From Sarcina ventriculi (lineage in GTDB: Bacteria; Bacillota; Clostridia; Clostridiales; Clostridiaceae), in assembly GCF_900456775.1 (NCBI RefSeq), contig NZ_UAUL01000007.1, positions 186,001 to 250,000 on the forward strand: DNA of 64,000 bases, given 5' to 3'. The position numbers were made by a program, and so were the translations under genes. Positions 51,747 through 60,424 of the stretch are shown here, piece after piece. The notes beneath the pieces are model-generated. The model was not told where the DNA came from and did no database searches. It saw nothing but the letters and a program-made list of their open reading frames with translations. Every line of letters begins with the position of its first letter. Position 1 is the first letter of the stretch.

Positions 51747-52595
51747 TTAATATAAATCTTTAAATACTGATGTATACAACTCATTTTGTACTACATATTC
51801 TTCTGCTTTTCCATTTTCTAATGCTTCAGTAAAATCTAAGTTTATAGGTAACTCACCTAAAAGTTTTAAACCTAAATATTTAGCATGTTCCTCTGATGAT
51901 TTTTTACTAAATACATTCATCCTTTCTCCACATTTACCACATAATATGTATGCCATATTTTCAACTACCCCTCTTACAGGAACTCCTAATTTTTCAGCCA
52001 TTACAACAAGTTTTTTAACTATCATAGATACCATATCTTGAGGTGTTGAAACTATTATTATTTCTTTTAATGGGAAACTTTGCATTACTGTTAAAGTTAT
52101 ATCCCCAGTTCCTGGAGGCATATCTATTAAAAGATAATCTAAATCTCCCCAAACTGTATCTTGATACATTTGATTTAAAACTCCATTTATAACAGGGCCT
52201 CTCCATATAACAGGCTCATCTTCAACTTCTGTAATAAGATTTAATGATATCACTTTGATTCCTAAACCTGTTTCTACAGGAATAAATCTAACCCCTTCAC
52301 CTTCTGGGTATATCTCAGCCCTTTTTTCATTTATTCCAAAAAATCTTGGCATTGAAGGACCAGTAATATCCGCATCTAATACACCAACTTTATAACCTTT
52401 TTTAGCTAACTGAGACGCTAACATTCCTGTTACAGTTGATTTACCAACTCCACCTTTACCACTTATAACTCCTACAATATTCTTTATATTTCCATATTTA
52501 TTTTTTATTTTAGCGATTCCACTTCCGCATCCACTACCATTTTTAGCTGAAGCACAACTACTACTACTTGAACATGATGAACAACTACTACTCAT
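51747..52595 (-). CDS. Mrp/ApbC-type iron-sulphur cluster carrier P-loop ATPase
   Basis: Cytoplasmic MRP/NBP35-family ATPase of 282 residues. The deviant Walker A is GVISGKGGVGKSTVTGML (about 43-60), then DADITGPSMPRFFG, YLLIDMPPGTGD (Walker B) and the C-terminal CxxC CGKCGERM (about 221) that holds a bridging cluster. The first 25 residues are a run of Ser and Cys (CSSCSSSSSC..GCGSG), replacing the usual DUF59/MIP18 domain. That Cys-rich tail recalls clostridial Mrp proteins and the N-terminal cluster of Nbp35. ATG follows AGGAG. The promoter carries a direct-repeat pair. Confidence 0.9.
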   Translation of the reverse strand: MSSSCSSCSSSSSCASAKNGSGCGSGIAKIKNKYGNIKNIVGVISGKGGVGKSTVTGMLASQLAKKGYKVGVLDADITGPSMPRFFGINEKRAEIYPEGEGVRFIPVETGLGIKVISLNLITEVEDEPVIWRGPVINGVLNQMYQDTVWGDLDYLLIDMPPGTGDITLTVMQSFPLKEIIIVSTPQDMVSMIVKKLVVMAEKLGVPVRGVVENMAYILCGKCGERMNVFSKKSSEEHAKYLGLKLLGELPINLDFTEALENGKAEEYVVQNELYTSVFKDLY

Positions 52596-52741
52596 TTTTA
52601 TTCTCCTTTTTCTCTATTATTTACTTATTATATTTATGTCTAATAACATATAAAAATATTTCTAGTTCCATTAATCACTTTCATATGCTTAAAAGATAAA
52701 ATAAAATGCAATTTATATGTACTTTTTAATTTATTTAGAAC

Positions 52742-52794
52742 TAGCACTATTTTATATCTATATTTTATCTTAGCACTAGGATAAAGTTTGTCAA
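52742..52794 (-). promoter_or_regulatory. mrp promoter with paired AGTGCTA repeats
   Basis: On the minus strand TTGACA (52794-52789), 16 bases, TAAGAT (52772-52767). Two copies of TAGTGCTA (plus-strand TAGCACTA at 52771-52778 and 52742-52749) are 29 bases apart. One overlaps the spacer/-10 edge and the other lies just after the likely start. The arrangement suggests a repressor operator. The rest of the gene-free stretch 52596-52960 is AT-rich without other signals. Confidence 0.5.
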
Positions 52795-52960
52795 GTATAG
52801 TAAATTTCTCACTTACATTTTAAAATTCATATAAAAAAAATTGTATCTAACAGTATAAATAAAAATATAATTTTACATTTATCACTATTAAATACAATTC
52901 TTAAACACCTATAAATCAATACTCTTAAATTATAGTATATAAATTAAGTATTACTTTTGT

Positions 52961-53737
52961 TTAATTGGTAGCAGTATTGTTCTTTTTCAAAAACTTTTTA
53001 GAGCTATAAATCCAAATATATACTCCAAGTATTAATGTAAATATTGATATAAATTGTGATGTTGAAAGCATCCCAATATTTCCTCGAACATCATTTCTTA
53101 AAAATTCTATAATAAATCTACCTATGCTATAACATATAAGATACAACGAGAAAGTTTTTCCACTATCCTTCTTTTTCCTACTATATATAATAAGAAATAT
53201 ACCAAGTGTAAAATCAAAAATTGAAGAATATATTTGAGTCGGGTGAAGATGTACATGCGGAATTGCCAAACTATTCTCTGGGAAAACCACAAATAAAAAA
53301 CTACTTGTTTCAGCCCCATAACAACATCCTGCTAAAAAACATCCTATTCTTCCAAATCCTTGAGCTATCGCAAGACATGGAACCACGAAATCAAATATTT
53401 CTAAAGTATTCCACTTGTTTTTCTTGCTATATAAAATAATAGATATCATCCCTCCAATTATTGCGCCATAAACAACAAAACCATATCCAAAGTTAGTAAT
53501 GATAGCTGTTGGATTTTTTATAAAGTCATTAAGATTAGTTATTATAAATAACAGCTTCCCTCCTAAAATTCCTGACAATACAGTTCCTATTATCATATTG
53601 AATACTTTGTTTTCATCATAATTTCTCTTTTTCACATTAAAATTTAAAATCATAACTGCCACAATAATCCCAATTCCTATCATAAGGCCATAACTATATA
53701 CTTTAAACCCAAATAAATTAAACAATACTAATTTCAT
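52961..53737 (-). CDS. lgt: Prolipoprotein diacylglyceryl transferase-like protein (Lgt)
   Basis: Polytopic membrane enzyme of 258 residues with about seven hydrophobic helices. It would transfer diacylglycerol from phosphatidylglycerol to the lipobox cysteine. Family elements seen are YSYGLMIGIGIIVAV (N-terminus), YGAIIGGMISIILY, the HLHPTQIYSSIFDFTLG loop and GRFIIEFLRND (C-terminus). The canonical signature is replaced by GRIGCFLAGCCYGAET. This variant is found in a clostridial Lgt-type subgroup, and it may be a second, specialised Lgt. There is no neighbour in its pathway here. Confidence 0.85.
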   Translation of the reverse strand: MKLVLFNLFGFKVYSYGLMIGIGIIVAVMILNFNVKKRNYDENKVFNMIIGTVLSGILGGKLLFIITNLNDFIKNPTAIITNFGYGFVVYGAIIGGMISIILYSKKNKWNTLEIFDFVVPCLAIAQGFGRIGCFLAGCCYGAETSSFLFVVFPENSLAIPHVHLHPTQIYSSIFDFTLGIFLIIYSRKKKDSGKTFSLYLICYSIGRFIIEFLRNDVRGNIGMLSTSQFISIFTLILGVYIWIYSSKKFLKKNNTATN

Positions 53738-53820
53738 AAATCCTCCATAACTATATAAGTTAAATCATATCTTTTTCATTTCTTATTATAGTTTTTTTAT
53801 GGATTGTAATCAAATTATTA

Positions 53821-54387
53821 TTATTGATTAAAACTTTTTATAATTATGTTATATATTGTATCATTGCTTTCTTTAAATTTATCATCTAACGAGCTAAATA
53901 GCACCTTTAAAATTCTATTATCATCTAATTTTTTATAATAAATCATATTTAAATATACTCGCCCTCCATCACCTTTTTCTTTGTAAACAACTTTATATAT
54001 CTGTTCACCATCTATATCTTGAATTTCTTTGCTATAATAATTAGATTCATCAAAATCTATGCTTTGCTTATCTTTATCTATAAGTTCCTCTAAACTTTTA
54101 GAGTAATTTATTATTTGTATATACCCAAGTATACTCATATCATCACTTACAAAATTATTATTATATATTATATAGTTTCCTGGATATTGCTGTTCTTGAA
54201 CATCCCATGTATCTGGTAAAGTATAATTTATAACTCCTTCTAATGCTGAATATGAACTCAATTCACCTATATTATAATTTTCTAATACAGCTCGTTCTAT
54301 ATTATCACTAAAAATATTCTTTCCTATAAAAAGCACTGTCATCAAAAATATTAATATTAGAGTTATTGATAGTTGCTTTTTATTCAT
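53821..54387 (-). CDS. Membrane-anchored hypothetical protein
   Basis: A 188-residue protein I do not recognise. A short basic start and one hydrophobic helix (about 5-25, QLSITLILIFLMTVLFIGK) suggest a signal anchor with the rest outside the cell. The outer part is hydrophilic and mixed alpha/beta, with YTLPDTWDVQEQQYPGNYIIYNN and VYLNMIYYKKLDDNRILKVLFSS. This last part recalls the general layout of PsbP-like secreted domains, but I cannot confirm this. No cysteine lipobox. GGAG-type ribosome site; 83 bases upstream of lgt. Confidence 0.6.
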   Translation of the reverse strand: MNKKQLSITLILIFLMTVLFIGKNIFSDNIERAVLENYNIGELSSYSALEGVINYTLPDTWDVQEQQYPGNYIIYNNNFVSDDMSILGYIQIINYSKSLEELIDKDKQSIDFDESNYYSKEIQDIDGEQIYKVVYKEKGDGGRVYLNMIYYKKLDDNRILKVLFSSLDDKFKESNDTIYNIIIKSFNQ

Positions 54388-54506
54388 CTTTGCTTCCTCT
54401 CCTTCCCCTCATTTAGTTAACTTTATATAAATATGTATATTCACAATATAACGAAAGAATTACTTTTTTATTTTGCACACTCCTTATAAAATACAGCAAA
54501 ATAAAA

Positions 54507-54540
54507 GGCTATGTTTTAGTAAACTAATAAAACATAGCTA
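54507..54540 (-). terminator. Terminator after the repeat-protein gene
   Basis: GCTATGTTTTA pairs with TAAAACATAGC around about 10 bases, followed on the minus strand by CTTTTATTTTGC. It lies 35 bases past the stop codon. Confidence 0.85.
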
Positions 54541-54575
54541 TTTTAAATAAAACTATCAACTTTTAATTATTCTAT

Positions 54576-56276
54576 CTACACAATAGGAACTAAAACCTTG
54601 GAAGCTTGAAAATCATAGAACATTATCCAATGTCCATCAACAGAATTTTTAAATTCTGGACACCATGTAACAAATCCAGTTTTTCCACCATAAGGTTGAT
54701 CTTTTTTATCCTTGTATCCTGGGATAGCATACGTTACATATTTTACTACTCCATTTTCATCATACTTAAATCCAATCATAAAATATCCCTTCCTGCAAAT
54801 ATAAGGATAGTAATTTATCATCGGATAATATGCAACTGTATATTTGTTGTAATTTGACATATTGCATAAGACATCAAAGTTATCTACTTTAACTTTATAC
54901 CATTTGCACTTTTTAACATCTTTTGCAAAACCTCTAGTATATTCAAAATCATCAACTACTGATGAAAAAAATTCTGCTGTTGAGCCTGTTAACTCAAATT
55001 CTTCTTCAACATCTTCAAAAACATCATCTCTAGTTTTCTCATCTTGCGTTGATTTACTTTGTTTAGTTTCTTCTTGCCACGCTCTGTATCCAGCATGCAT
55101 AGTTCCTTGCTGAGGGGTTTCCATTTGAACACCTTGAGCGCTTTGAGTTCCTGTGACACCTTGACTTCCAGTGCTCCATTGAGTTACTGTACTTTGTCCT
55201 TGTTGCATACCTTGATCCTGTTGTGTTCCAGTAATCCCTTGAACACCATTTAACCCTGTAACACCATTTAGTCCTGTAATGCCCATGCTACTTTGAACTC
55301 CTGTAACACTCATACTACTTTGAATACCAGTAATTCCTTGGCTACTAACAGAATTTTGTTCACTTCCTTGAAGTTTTTCATAATATACATCTTCCTGTAT
55401 ATCACCTCTAGTCGTTTTCTCATTCATTACACCGTCTTCAACAATGTTATTATCTAATTTTATTACTTCAATTTCCCTTTGACTTTCTAATTCAGAATAA
55501 CTTTCATCAGCTTCTCTCTCATAGTTTCCACCATTTATTCTAGCCTCAATAAGATTTTCATACTCATCAAATCTACTTTCATTTTCATTTATATCTTCAT
55601 CTAAAATATCATCATTTACTTGTGCACTATTTAACTCCATATCTTCTGAAACATTTTCATCTAAAAGATTATCAATATTTTCTGTTCTTGTTTCACTATT
55701 TAATCTAATATCTGTATCTTCTCTTTCTATGCCTTGTTCAACAGTTCTTTGTTCGTTATTTTCTTTTTCAACTTTATTGTTTGTATTATGTTTCTCTTCA
55801 TTTTTCTTACTACCATCATTCTTAGATTTCTTAATTAATCCATGCTTAGATAATATATTGTATACTTTCCAATTATCTTTTGGTTGTTGTCCATTTAAGA
55901 AACCACACATTAAATATATTACTTTTCCACCAATCTCCTTATATACAACAGCTCCTATTATCTTGTCATAACTGACATCTAAATTCCCTATGTTATTTGT
56001 GCCACATTCTAAAGATGCTTCAGCCTTACCTTGAGAGTTTATGTTCATTAATCCTAAATCTAAAATAAAATTTCCATCTTTTTTGCTACATACAAGAGCC
56101 ATATGACACTTTTCATCTGCTGATTTTAAGTTTTGAGCATAAAATGCTATTTTACATTTTTCACCCTTTGCTTCAATTTTTGCATAACCTGACAGTGGTT
56201 TATCATTTGATATTGAATGGCCTCTTTCATCTTCTTGAAGTATTATAAAGCTTCTATATAATTTATTACTTGCCAA
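54576..56276 (-). CDS. Uncharacterised G-[VI]-T-G repeat protein
   Basis: A 566-residue protein of unknown function with three parts. An N-terminal globular domain (1-145) has FIILQEDERGHSISNDKPLSGYAKIE. A long acidic, Asn/Glu-rich linker (145-300) contains degenerate EN-rich stretches. A low-complexity block (about 305-385) has short repeats around GITG, GVTG, GLNG and Q-rich spacers. A C-terminal globular domain (about 430-566, KWYKVKVDNFDVL, YYPMINYYPYICRKGYFMIGF) is rich in aromatics and cysteines. No signal peptide is evident. It occupies the place of yabG/veg in Bacillus, near rsmA. A spore-coat or surface-assembly role is conceivable, but this is inference only. Confidence 0.8.
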   Translation of the reverse strand: MASNKLYRSFIILQEDERGHSISNDKPLSGYAKIEAKGEKCKIAFYAQNLKSADEKCHMALVCSKKDGNFILDLGLMNINSQGKAEASLECGTNNIGNLDVSYDKIIGAVVYKEIGGKVIYLMCGFLNGQQPKDNWKVYNILSKHGLIKKSKNDGSKKNEEKHNTNNKVEKENNEQRTVEQGIEREDTDIRLNSETRTENIDNLLDENVSEDMELNSAQVNDDILDEDINENESRFDEYENLIEARINGGNYEREADESYSELESQREIEVIKLDNNIVEDGVMNEKTTRGDIQEDVYYEKLQGSEQNSVSSQGITGIQSSMSVTGVQSSMGITGLNGVTGLNGVQGITGTQQDQGMQQGQSTVTQWSTGSQGVTGTQSAQGVQMETPQQGTMHAGYRAWQEETKQSKSTQDEKTRDDVFEDVEEEFELTGSTAEFFSSVVDDFEYTRGFAKDVKKCKWYKVKVDNFDVLCNMSNYNKYTVAYYPMINYYPYICRKGYFMIGFKYDENGVVKYVTYAIPGYKDKKDQPYGGKTGFVTWCPEFKNSVDGHWIMFYDFQASKVLVPIV

Positions 56277-56280
56277 ATTA

Positions 56281-56326
56281 ATATCCCTCCATATAAATTT
56301 ATCATTACATTTATATGAAGGGATAT
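56281..56326 (-). promoter_or_regulatory. Hairpin burying the repeat-protein ribosome site
   Basis: ATATCCCTCCATATAAAT (56281-56298) pairs with ATTTATATGAAGGGATAT (56309-56326), 17 Watson-Crick pairs and one wobble, loop 10 bases. In the minus-strand RNA the 3' arm contains GGAGGGAT, the only Shine-Dalgarno site for the gene starting at 56276. No U tract follows, so it is not a simple terminator. Confidence 0.65.
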
Positions 56327-56356
56327 GCTAATTAAGAATAGTTTTTTTAATTTTAA

Positions 56357-57205
56357 TTACTTATTTATATATTTGTATACAGCATCAGCTAAAGCCCCAA
56401 ACTCATTAATGCTTAAAGTTTCACCACGTCTTTTAGGATCAATGCCTGCATCACTATATGCTTTCTCCATTTGTTCTTTTGAAAGACCTATATTCTTTGT
56501 AGCATTCCATAAAGTCTTTCTTCTCATATTAAAAGCACTCCTTATAATATCAAAGAATAGTTTTTCATCTTTAACATCTACTCGTGGTTTTTCTAATCTA
56601 TCTAGCTTTATAACTATAGATTCAACCTTTGGTCTTGGCATAAAACAAGATGGAGCAACTGTCCTAATAATTGATGTATCACAAAAATACTGAACTAGAA
56701 GTGATAACGAACCATATTCCTTACAATTTGGCTTTGAGTTTATTCTCTCCGCAACTTCCTTTTGTATCATTATTGTAAGAGATTTAAATTTATAACCTCC
56801 ATTTAAAAGATTAGCTATTATTGGAGTTGTAACATAGTAAGGAAGATTAGCAACAAGCTTTACACTCTTTTCATCACCTATTATTTCATTAAAGTCTACT
56901 TTTAAAGCATCTTTATGTATAAGTTGAAAATTAGGATTATCTCCAAGCTCTTCCATAAGAATCGGTATAAGATCACTATCTAATTCTATTGAAACAACCC
57001 TTTTTGCTTTCTTTAAAAGTTGTACAGTTAGTGTTCCAACTCCTGGACCTATTTCGATAATTAAATCATCACTACAAACATTAGCACCATCTACAATATC
57101 AGTTAAAACTGTATCATCTATTAAGAAGTTTTGCCCTAAGCTTTTTGAAAACCTAAAATTATATTTTTCTACTAATTCTTTAGTTTTTACATCTTTTATA
57201 TCCAT
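56357..57205 (-). CDS. rsmA: 16S rRNA m6(2)A dimethyltransferase RsmA/KsgA
   Basis: Dimethylates two adjacent adenosines in the 3' hairpin of 16S rRNA. The 282-residue Rossmann methyltransferase shows [28 protein letters not shown] (SAM motif I, about 51-60), and the catalytic [10 protein letters not shown] (about 120-129). A C-terminal helical domain has [11 protein letters not shown]. It follows rnmV by 9 bases, the conserved tatD-rnmV-rsmA arrangement, so they are one operon. The hairpin upstream of the repeat-protein gene lies after its stop codon. Confidence 0.97.
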   Translation of the reverse strand: MDIKDVKTKELVEKYNFRFSKSLGQNFLIDDTVLTDIVDGANVCSDDLIIEIGPGVGTLTVQLLKKAKRVVSIELDSDLIPILMEELGDNPNFQLIHKDALKVDFNEIIGDEKSVKLVANLPYYVTTPIIANLLNGGYKFKSLTIMIQKEVAERINSKPNCKEYGSLSLLVQYFCDTSIIRTVAPSCFMPRPKVESIVIKLDRLEKPRVDVKDEKLFFDIIRSAFNMRRKTLWNATKNIGLSKEQMEKAYSDAGIDPKRRGETLSINEFGALADAVYKYINK

Positions 57206-57214
57206 TAAAATCTC

Positions 57215-57757
57215 CTATATCATATTTTCTATCTTTTCTATGGCTTTAATAAATTCTTCCTTACTTATCCCATAATTATTTAATCTTGATAACATTTGAT
57301 TTGCATTACCATAACCTATTCTAAGCTCTTTTCCTATAAGCTCACGTCTAATTTTAGCTTTTGGATCTCCTGACAATTTAAAATAAACTAAATCTGAAAT
57401 TGTAAACTCTTCTCTCTTTTCTTCTAGAGTTATTTTAGCTTCCTCTAAAGCTTTTATTATAGCTTCAGGTTCTGCATTTTCAACACCTATGTTGTCTCCC
57501 TTTGTTCCTTCTGCTCTGCTTATATATGCATGCTTTATACCAGGAACTCTTTTTGATATTATACTTCTTATTTTTTCTCCTGCAAAATCTGGATCAGTTA
57601 AAACTATAACGCCCTTTCTCTTTTGAGCTTCTTTAATTCTATCAATAACCTTTTTATTTATACCAAATCCACCAGTTGCTATCATTTCTGCATCTATTGC
57701 TCTTTTTACGGCTGTAATATCATCTCTGCCCTCTACAACTATCACTTCTTTTATCAA
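57215..57757 (-). CDS. rnmV: Ribonuclease M5
   Basis: Matures 5S rRNA by cutting double-stranded precursor on the ribosome with L18. The 180-residue protein starts with a TOPRIM domain: VIVVEGRDDITAVKRAIDAEMIATGGFG (catalytic Glu) and VIVLTDPDFAGEKIR (DxD-like Asp). The C-terminal LRIGYGNANQMLSRLNNYGISKEEF part is typical. It is cotranscribed with rsmA and lies 42 bases after tatD. The rRNA operon at the left end is one target (family knowledge). Confidence 0.96.
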   Translation of the reverse strand: MIKEVIVVEGRDDITAVKRAIDAEMIATGGFGINKKVIDRIKEAQKRKGVIVLTDPDFAGEKIRSIISKRVPGIKHAYISRAEGTKGDNIGVENAEPEAIIKALEEAKITLEEKREEFTISDLVYFKLSGDPKAKIRRELIGKELRIGYGNANQMLSRLNNYGISKEEFIKAIEKIENMI

Positions 57758-57798
57758 GATTTACACGCCCTTTCTTCTTTTTGGTTAACCATCATATA

Positions 57799-58578
57799 TT
57801 ACACTATATCTATTTTATATCTTCTTTTTGTATTTTCAAGAAGTATGTCTTGTATTTCTTCTCTACCTAATCCTCTTATTTCACATATTTTTTCTATTAT
57901 ATATTGTATATAATCTGATTGATTTCTCTTCCCCCTATTAGGTGTAGGTGCCATATAAGGACAATCTGTTTCAACTAACATTCTATCTAACGGAATACTT
58001 TCACAAACTTCTACTAATTTTTTTGCATTTTTAAAAGTTAAAACTCCTGTAAACCCTATATAATATCCAAGTGATATACACTCTTTAGCAAATTCAACAG
58101 ATCCTGAAAAACAATGGATAGTTCCATTAACTTTTGGAAACTCTTTTAATATATCTAAAGTATCTTTATGCGCATCTCTATCATGAATTACAACTGGCAA
58201 ATCTAATTCCTGAGCCAATTTCATCTGTTTTCTAAAAGCTTCTTTTTGAATCTCTCTTGATGGATTTTCTTCGTAATAATAGTCAAGACCAATTTCACCA
58301 ATTGCTTTTACTTTTTTATTTTGACTCAGTTCTTTTAATTTTTCTATAACTTCATCCGTAACCTTATCAGCATAGCTTGGATGTATACCAACTGATGCAT
58401 AAAACATATCATTTTCATTCGCAAGTTTTACCGAATCTATGCATCCTTCTAAAGAAGCACCAGCATTTAAAACCCCAATAACTCCATTTTTTTGTATTTC
58501 TTCAATTACACTTTCTCTATCCTCATTAAATTTTTCATCATCATAATGAGCATGAGTATCAAAAATTCTATATTTCAT
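57799..58578 (-). CDS. tatD: TatD-family metal-dependent hydrolase
   Basis: TIM-barrel hydrolase of 259 residues, with 3'-exonuclease/DNase activity in characterised members. Metal residues are seen as FDTHAHYDDEKF (two His), AIGEIGLDYYY (Glu), VIHDRDAH (His), THCFSGS (His) and VETDCPYMAP (Asp). Position before rnmV-rsmA equals B. subtilis yabD. AGGAG precedes the ATG. Confidence 0.94.
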   Translation of the reverse strand: MKYRIFDTHAHYDDEKFNEDRESVIEEIQKNGVIGVLNAGASLEGCIDSVKLANENDMFYASVGIHPSYADKVTDEVIEKLKELSQNKKVKAIGEIGLDYYYEENPSREIQKEAFRKQMKLAQELDLPVVIHDRDAHKDTLDILKEFPKVNGTIHCFSGSVEFAKECISLGYYIGFTGVLTFKNAKKLVEVCESIPLDRMLVETDCPYMAPTPNRGKRNQSDYIQYIIEKICEIRGLGREEIQDILLENTKRRYKIDIV

Positions 58579-58724
58579 AAAAACTCCTTTACATTTATAT
58601 TAGATTTTAGTGTTACACTAACCTTATAATAATCTTAATAGTTAATATTAACAAACTTCATCATATACTATTATTGATTTTATATAAGAGTAAAAGAATT
58701 TACAAGCATCATCCACTTTACTAT

Positions 58725-60239
58725 TTAACTATAAAGCCTTGATAAAAGCGGAGACAACAAACCTAAAAATGCCCCAAGAAGTGCACCAAGCCAAGTTATT
58801 GCTTCCAATTCCCTTCTAGCTATTTTCACTATTAACTTTTCTGCATAACTTACATCAAATGAATTTATCTGTTCTTCTATTAACCCTGAAATATCTATTA
58901 ATTCAACAACTTTATGTGCATCTTTTTCAATAAAATCATTGTAATATTTACTAATTATATTCCACACAAAATTAAACATTTCTTCTTCATTATCAAAGAT
59001 ATCTTTTACTCTTAAATCTAACAAATATCCTATTAAATTATTTACAATACCTTCACTTAAATCTTTAAATTCCTCTTTTTTTACTAACTTTTTTATACTA
59101 GAATCTAAAAATTCTTTTAAATGTTGCTTATAGTTCTCATCTACTTTCAAAATAATAGTTTCATAAGAATCTATATTTTCCATGTATTTTTCAAACTTTT
59201 CTATACACATCAATATATTTTCATCACTTAACAATTTATTATTTAGTAAATCAGAAATATTTTTACAAATATTATTAAAATCATCCTCTGATAATGACCT
59301 TATTATCTCCTCTATCTTAGTATCCTTTAAATTATTTAACATAGAAATAATGTAATTACATACAATTATCTTATTTTCTTCTACTAATAAATACCCTTTA
59401 ACCGAATTAAATAACTTTTCATAAAGACTATCAATACTCATAAACATGGTTACCATAGATGGCAATATTGCCCCTATTATGTCTTTTATTTTACTCGAAA
59501 AAATTTCACCCTCTAAAGCCTTTATTAAATTCTCACAAATTATATCTTTTTGATTGTATATAAGCTCCTCAATACCTTTCGATATTTCATCTGGTATAAT
59601 ATCATTCAAAATTTTTTCTTCTTGTATAAAATTTAAAGTTTTTTCACTTATCATGTTTACTATTTTTTTATCTAATATTTTATTAGATTTTTGCTTTGCA
59701 TTTAACTCTAATAAACTATCTTTGAATTTTTTACTTTTAATCAATTTTATAATTAACTGAGGTTTTTCTTTTACTCTCTCCAAAATACAATTAAAAATAT
59801 TACTAGAAATTATTACATTTATTTCCTTGTTATTGATTATTTTCTCTAAACTTGTATACGCTTTTTTTCTTAATTTTTCTTCCATAAAAGCATTATTAGC
59901 TTCTAAATTTTTCATAACTTCATTTACACTAAAATTTTCATCAAAAGCTTTATGAACTTTTGTATCTACCATATTTTTTAAACCAAATAAAATCTTTTCA
60001 TTATTTAAAGATTGAGCAATTACCTCATTTGTAAGAATATGTTCACTTACTGTTTCACCTATACTTTTTGCAATTCTCTTCTTTTCTTTAGGTATTAATC
60101 CTGGTGTAAAAGGAATTCTTATACCAAATACTCTTTTCTCATTATGAGGTTTAAAAAGCATTTTTATAGCTAACCAATTTGTTATATAACCTATAACAGC
60201 TCCAACTAATGCAGATATTAAATAAATCTTCATCGACAT
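58725..60239 (-). CDS. DUF445-family membrane protein
   Basis: A 504-residue protein of the YheB/DUF445 type, function unknown. An N-terminal membrane segment has IYLISALVGAVIGYITNWLAIKMLFKPHNEK (about 3-33), followed by the family motif FTPGLIPKEKKRIAKSIGETVSEHILT. A long helical, charged middle follows. A second hydrophobic segment at the end, ITWLGALLGAFLGLLSPLL, pairs with the first. GGAGG precedes the ATG at 60239, and the longer frame from 60311 lacks a ribosome site. It lies between tatD and the metG paralogue, with a gap to each. Confidence 0.88.
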   Translation of the reverse strand: MSMKIYLISALVGAVIGYITNWLAIKMLFKPHNEKRVFGIRIPFTPGLIPKEKKRIAKSIGETVSEHILTNEVIAQSLNNEKILFGLKNMVDTKVHKAFDENFSVNEVMKNLEANNAFMEEKLRKKAYTSLEKIINNKEINVIISSNIFNCILERVKEKPQLIIKLIKSKKFKDSLLELNAKQKSNKILDKKIVNMISEKTLNFIQEEKILNDIIPDEISKGIEELIYNQKDIICENLIKALEGEIFSSKIKDIIGAILPSMVTMFMSIDSLYEKLFNSVKGYLLVEENKIIVCNYIISMLNNLKDTKIEEIIRSLSEDDFNNICKNISDLLNNKLLSDENILMCIEKFEKYMENIDSYETIILKVDENYKQHLKEFLDSSIKKLVKKEEFKDLSEGIVNNLIGYLLDLRVKDIFDNEEEMFNFVWNIISKYYNDFIEKDAHKVVELIDISGLIEEQINSFDVSYAEKLIVKIARRELEAITWLGALLGAFLGLLSPLLSRLYS

Positions 60240-60375
60240 TTTACCTCCTATTACTACATTTTTCTTGTAATATAAATAATTTTTTATGATTTTGACACTA
60301 AATTGACACATACAACTAGTATTATAATAATTTTAACGTAGCTAAAACACTAATTTAATTTTACCCCTTAAATTA

Positions 60376-60418
60376 GCCCTTGAGGAATTTGTCCCCCTTA
60401 CACAAATTTCAAGGGCTA
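60376..60418. terminator. Hairpin between the second metG and DUF445 gene
   Basis: AGCCCTTGAGGAATTTGT pairs with ACAAATTTCAAGGGCT, with a small bulge, around about 9 bases. It lies directly after the metG paralogue stop codon, as a terminator should, but the T-rich tract lies on the plus-strand side (TTTGTTTTATCTTTTTTTC). Direction is therefore uncertain. Confidence 0.6.
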
Positions 60419-60424
60419 TTTGTT

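Noticed and set aside
52015-52206. 63-codon minus-strand frame inside mrp
   Set aside because: Alternate frame of the Mrp ATPase gene; no evidence for overlap coding.
55120-55340. Short repeats as a possible CRISPR array
   Set aside because: They are in-frame coding repeats of the G-[VI]-T-G protein and vary at codon level.
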